NCBI GenBank assembly: GCA_010672925.1
Contig: JAAHFP010000001.1
Coordinates: 62,001-126,000 of the forward strand
DNA: 64,000 nt
Reading direction: 5' to 3'
Origin: Symploca sp. SIO1C2
Lineage (GTDB): Bacteria; Cyanobacteriota; Cyanobacteriia; Cyanobacteriales; Coleofasciculaceae
The first letter of the stretch is position 1; the number at the start of each line of letters is the position of its first letter. Both the position numbers and the translations under genes were made by a program. Shown here one piece after another: positions 61,999-64,000 of this stretch. Under the pieces are notes generated by a model. It saw nothing but the letters and a program-made list of their open reading frames with translations, had not been told where the DNA came from and searched no databases.

Positions 61999-62817
61999 TC
62001 ACTTTTTAAAATGCAGAATACCCCACCTGATATGACCTGTATTGGCTGCATCAATCCAGTGCTTCAGTCCTAGTTTCTGACGTTCTAGATAATCTAGAGT
62101 GCAAATAGGCACTAAATTTTCATAATTAGCCTCCAATTCTTTCAGAACTTGGCTGTAATGGCTAGCCAGTTGTTCAGAAAGCTCAATAATCTGAATCTCC
62201 TCAAACCCTAAACGCCTAGCTATTCTTGTATAGGATCCAATCGACTCCATAGAATCCAGGTGGACTCTATCGAGTATGGGTTGGAGAACATCTTTTGGAC
62301 AGTCATCACTCTGCATAACATCTGTAAAGATAAACTGACCATCTTTTTTGAGGACTCTATAGACTTCTGCAAAAACGTTGACACAACTGCTAGTGTATGA
62401 AAGAGCATCCTGTGACCAAACCACATCGTATAAGTTATCGTTAAAGGGCATCTGTTCAAAGTTGCCCTCAAAGATTTGAACTTGTTTGTCTAGCCCCTGG
62501 CTTCTAGTAAGCTTCCTATTTCGTTGATTTTGGGCTTCACTTAGGTTAAGACAATCTACCTGACAGCCTAGAGTGTTTGCTAGATAACGCGCTGCGCCAC
62601 CATATCCTGAACCAATATCGAGGATCTGCCGAGAAGATCCTAGTTCCAAAAACGATGCCATTGTTTGAACAGTTCGGCGACTGGCATCAAATATGGAGTC
62701 CTCTTCAGTTTCATATATTCCAATGTGAATATCCTCCCCTCCCCAAACCGTTGCATAGAATTGATCTGCATTAGTGCTGTTATAGTAATCGCGAGCTTGA
62801 GAAACTACTTCTGACAT
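61999..62817 (-). CDS. Sarcosine/dimethylglycine N-methyltransferase-like protein
   Basis: 272 residues. Class I SAM methyltransferase: ILDIGSGYGGAARYLANTLG is the SAM loop, and YDVVWSQDALSYTSS, FIFTDVMQSDDCP and LxHWIDAANTGHIRWGILHF follow the dimethylglycine methyltransferase of halophilic cyanobacteria closely from end to end (YYNSTNADQFYATVWGGEDI HIGIYE). That enzyme makes glycine betaine as an osmolyte. No glycine/sarcosine methyltransferase gene is adjacent, so betaine synthesis is not shown; a related methylation of another amine is possible. Divergent from the Rossmann-fold gene. Confidence 0.85.
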   Translation of the reverse strand: MSEVVSQARDYYNSTNADQFYATVWGGEDIHIGIYETEEDSIFDASRRTVQTMASFLELGSSRQILDIGSGYGGAARYLANTLGCQVDCLNLSEAQNQRNRKLTRSQGLDKQVQIFEGNFEQMPFNDNLYDVVWSQDALSYTSSCVNVFAEVYRVLKKDGQFIFTDVMQSDDCPKDVLQPILDRVHLDSMESIGSYTRIARRLGFEEIQIIELSEQLASHYSQVLKELEANYENLVPICTLDYLERQKLGLKHWIDAANTGHIRWGILHFKK

Positions 62818-62990
62818 ATTTTATTTAGCGTTGATTGATATCTATTTACCACAAATTTACTACTATAGTTTAATTGCGGCAAACTATAAGGCTGCGAGCA
62901 TTACCCTTTGGGGCGTAATTGTTATATTTACGAAGTTTGCCTATCTGCATATAATTTGACAATACAACACTAAACGAAGATTGAATAAGT

Positions 62991-64000
62991 ATGGAACCCA
63001 AAAGAATTATGTTGATTGGGCTGGGACATGTAGGTGCACATGTCCTTGATATGATTTTACGAACGCATCTAACCCATAAGATTCTTGTAGCAGGCAGGAA
63101 CCAACAATATTTACATCAAAGAACTAATCTTTCTGCCTTATCTGCAATTCAACTAGGTTTTTATCCAGATGTAAACTATACAGAATTAGATGTGCAAAAT
63201 ATTGAACAAACGGCACATACCATTTCAATATTTAAGCCAGACATTATCTTTAGTTCTGTCAGCTTACAATCGTGGTGGGTTATTACAAAGCTCCCGAAGC
63301 CTGTGTTTGAGAGCTTAGACGAAGCTCAATTGGGTCCATGGCTTCCCATGCATCTAACACTTGTATACAAGCTGATGCAAGCTGTGAAGCAAACAGGACT
63401 TAATATCAAAGTCATTAATGCTTCATACCCGGATGTCGTCAATCCAATCCTCAATAAGGTTGGGTTGTCTCCTACAATCGGTATTGGCAATGTTGCTAAT
63501 GTAATACCAGGACTTAGGAGTTCTATTGCTCTTAAATTAGATAAGTCTTTAGAGGACGTAGAAATTCGTTTATTTGCACACCACTATGTAAGCCATAGAC
63601 TCTCTCATTTGGGAAATGCCGGAGGGGCTCCATTTCACTTAACAGCACTTGTGAATGGTGAAAACTTAACCAAATTATTGGATCTCAATACAGTATTCGA
63701 GCTTCTTACAACCAAATTCAAGCGATTGGGAGGGCTAGATGGAATGCTCATAACAGCGGCCTCGGCCACTACTGTGATTAATGCTATGGCAAATAACACA
63801 GGTAAAATTATCCATGCACCAGCTCCCAACGGGTTACCTGGAGGTTATCCCGTCAGGGTCAATGCACAAGGAGGTGAGGTTATTCTTCCTGATGACTTAA
63901 CACTTGACAAAGCGATTCGTCTTAATGAGGAGGGTCAAAGATTCGATGGTATTGATAAGATTGAAGAAGATGGCACTGTGTATTTCACGGATAAAGAGAT
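62991..64000 (+). CDS. Rossmann-fold NAD(P)-binding protein, saccharopine-dehydrogenase-like (3' end outside window)
   Basis: At least 336 residues, open to the window end. It begins MEPKRIMLIGLGHVGAHVLD, a dinucleotide-binding GxGxxG-type loop (GLGHVG) after a first strand, followed by HKILVAGRNQQYLHQRTNLS and DVQNIEQTAHTISIFKPDII as in saccharopine-dehydrogenase or homospermidine-synthase-like Rossmann domains. A later INASYPDVVNPILNKVGLSP and a C-terminal part with HYVSHRLSHLGNAGGAPFH suggest a catalytic half with several His. The exact family cannot be fixed. Divergent from the methyltransferase gene across 173 bp; shared control is possible. Confidence 0.8.
   Translation, partial: MEPKRIMLIGLGHVGAHVLDMILRTHLTHKILVAGRNQQYLHQRTNLSALSAIQLGFYPDVNYTELDVQNIEQTAHTISIFKPDIIFSSVSLQSWWVITKLPKPVFESLDEAQLGPWLPMHLTLVYKLMQAVKQTGLNIKVINASYPDVVNPILNKVGLSPTIGIGNVANVIPGLRSSIALKLDKSLEDVEIRLFAHHYVSHRLSHLGNAGGAPFHLTALVNGENLTKLLDLNTVFELLTTKFKRLGGLDGMLITAASATTVINAMANNTGKIIHAPAPNGLPGGYPVRVNAQGGEVILPDDLTLDKAIRLNEEGQRFDGIDKIEEDGTVYFTDKE

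Noticed and set aside
61708-62035. Overlapping 67- to 68-codon frames on both strands
   Set aside because: They fall within the MITE upstream of higB and reflect its inverted repeats.

Overview
This is a piece of a cyanobacterial chromosome. The evidence is the core allophycocyanin subunit ApcF, the NDH-1 subunit NdhL, cyanobacteria-restricted families (DUF1816, DUF3007, DUF4327, DUF751/Ycf33, XisH/XisI, a complex C cofactor-assembly protein), a CYP110-type P450, a squalene-hopene cyclase, two dozen or more GCGATCGC (HIP1) octamers, and the abundant 7-bp tandem repeats (STRR-like) seen in filamentous cyanobacteria. Loose intergenic spacing, many small toxin-antitoxin genes and many foldback elements suggest a large-genome filamentous species of the Moorena/Coleofasciculus/Microcoleus kind. 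The genus is an inference; nothing here is a species marker.

Layout. 1-7.7 kb: MidA-type methyltransferase (cut by the window edge), a coiled-coil membrane protein, squalene-hopene cyclase, a damaged MNT/HEPN toxin-antitoxin locus, a HAD hydrolase and two related pentapeptide-repeat proteins. 7.9-14.5 kb: a DUF6883/DUF4926 pair, then housekeeping genes ispF, trpD, carA, a STAS protein, mini-RNase III and rlmB. 14.7-21.3 kb: accessory region with orphan small antitoxin-like genes, foldback elements, a large NACHT-HEAT protein and a DUF433/DUF5615 toxin-antitoxin pair. 21.5-34.8 kb: GH31 glycosidase, dynamin-like GTPase, fused SpmA-SpmB membrane protein, truncated GST, xisH-xisI, an orphan UPF0175 antitoxin, carB and a P450. 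35.2-38.8 kb: a duplicated small-protein module (two short GEGK/R proteins facing two polylysine proteins), a membrane protein and an exported protein. 39-53.6 kb: glnA, apcF, a PRC-barrel protein, a one-component regulator, a pterin dehydratase, a phosphoribulokinase paralogue, radC, a GH3 glycosidase, rbfA, tRNA-Leu(UAA), ndhL and trpA. 53.6-64 kb: two adjacent CHAT proteins, groES-groEL under a CIRCE operator, a glycosyltransferase, a broken DUF1016 nuclease, higBA, and a dimethylglycine-methyltransferase-like gene divergent from a Rossmann-fold protein cut by the window end.

How the genes work together. Housekeeping pathways are scattered: carA and carB lie about 18.6 kb apart on opposite strands, trpD and trpA about 43 kb apart. 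Small operons do occur: ndhL-DUF3007, DUF751-rbfA-GH3, groES-groEL, mrnC-rlmB, xisH-xisI, higB-higA, DUF433-DUF5615 and the two CHAT genes. The defence or conflict layer is rich but partly decayed: the HEPN toxin, a PIN toxin, DUF1016 and a GST are truncated, while their partners or flanks survive.

Intergenic DNA is dominated by period-7, -8 and -9 tandem repeats next to start and stop codons, and by at least seven inverted-repeat elements. Two copies of one ~210-bp family carry hairpins whose arms differ between copies by compensatory changes. No transposase gene, CRISPR array or rRNA gene was found.
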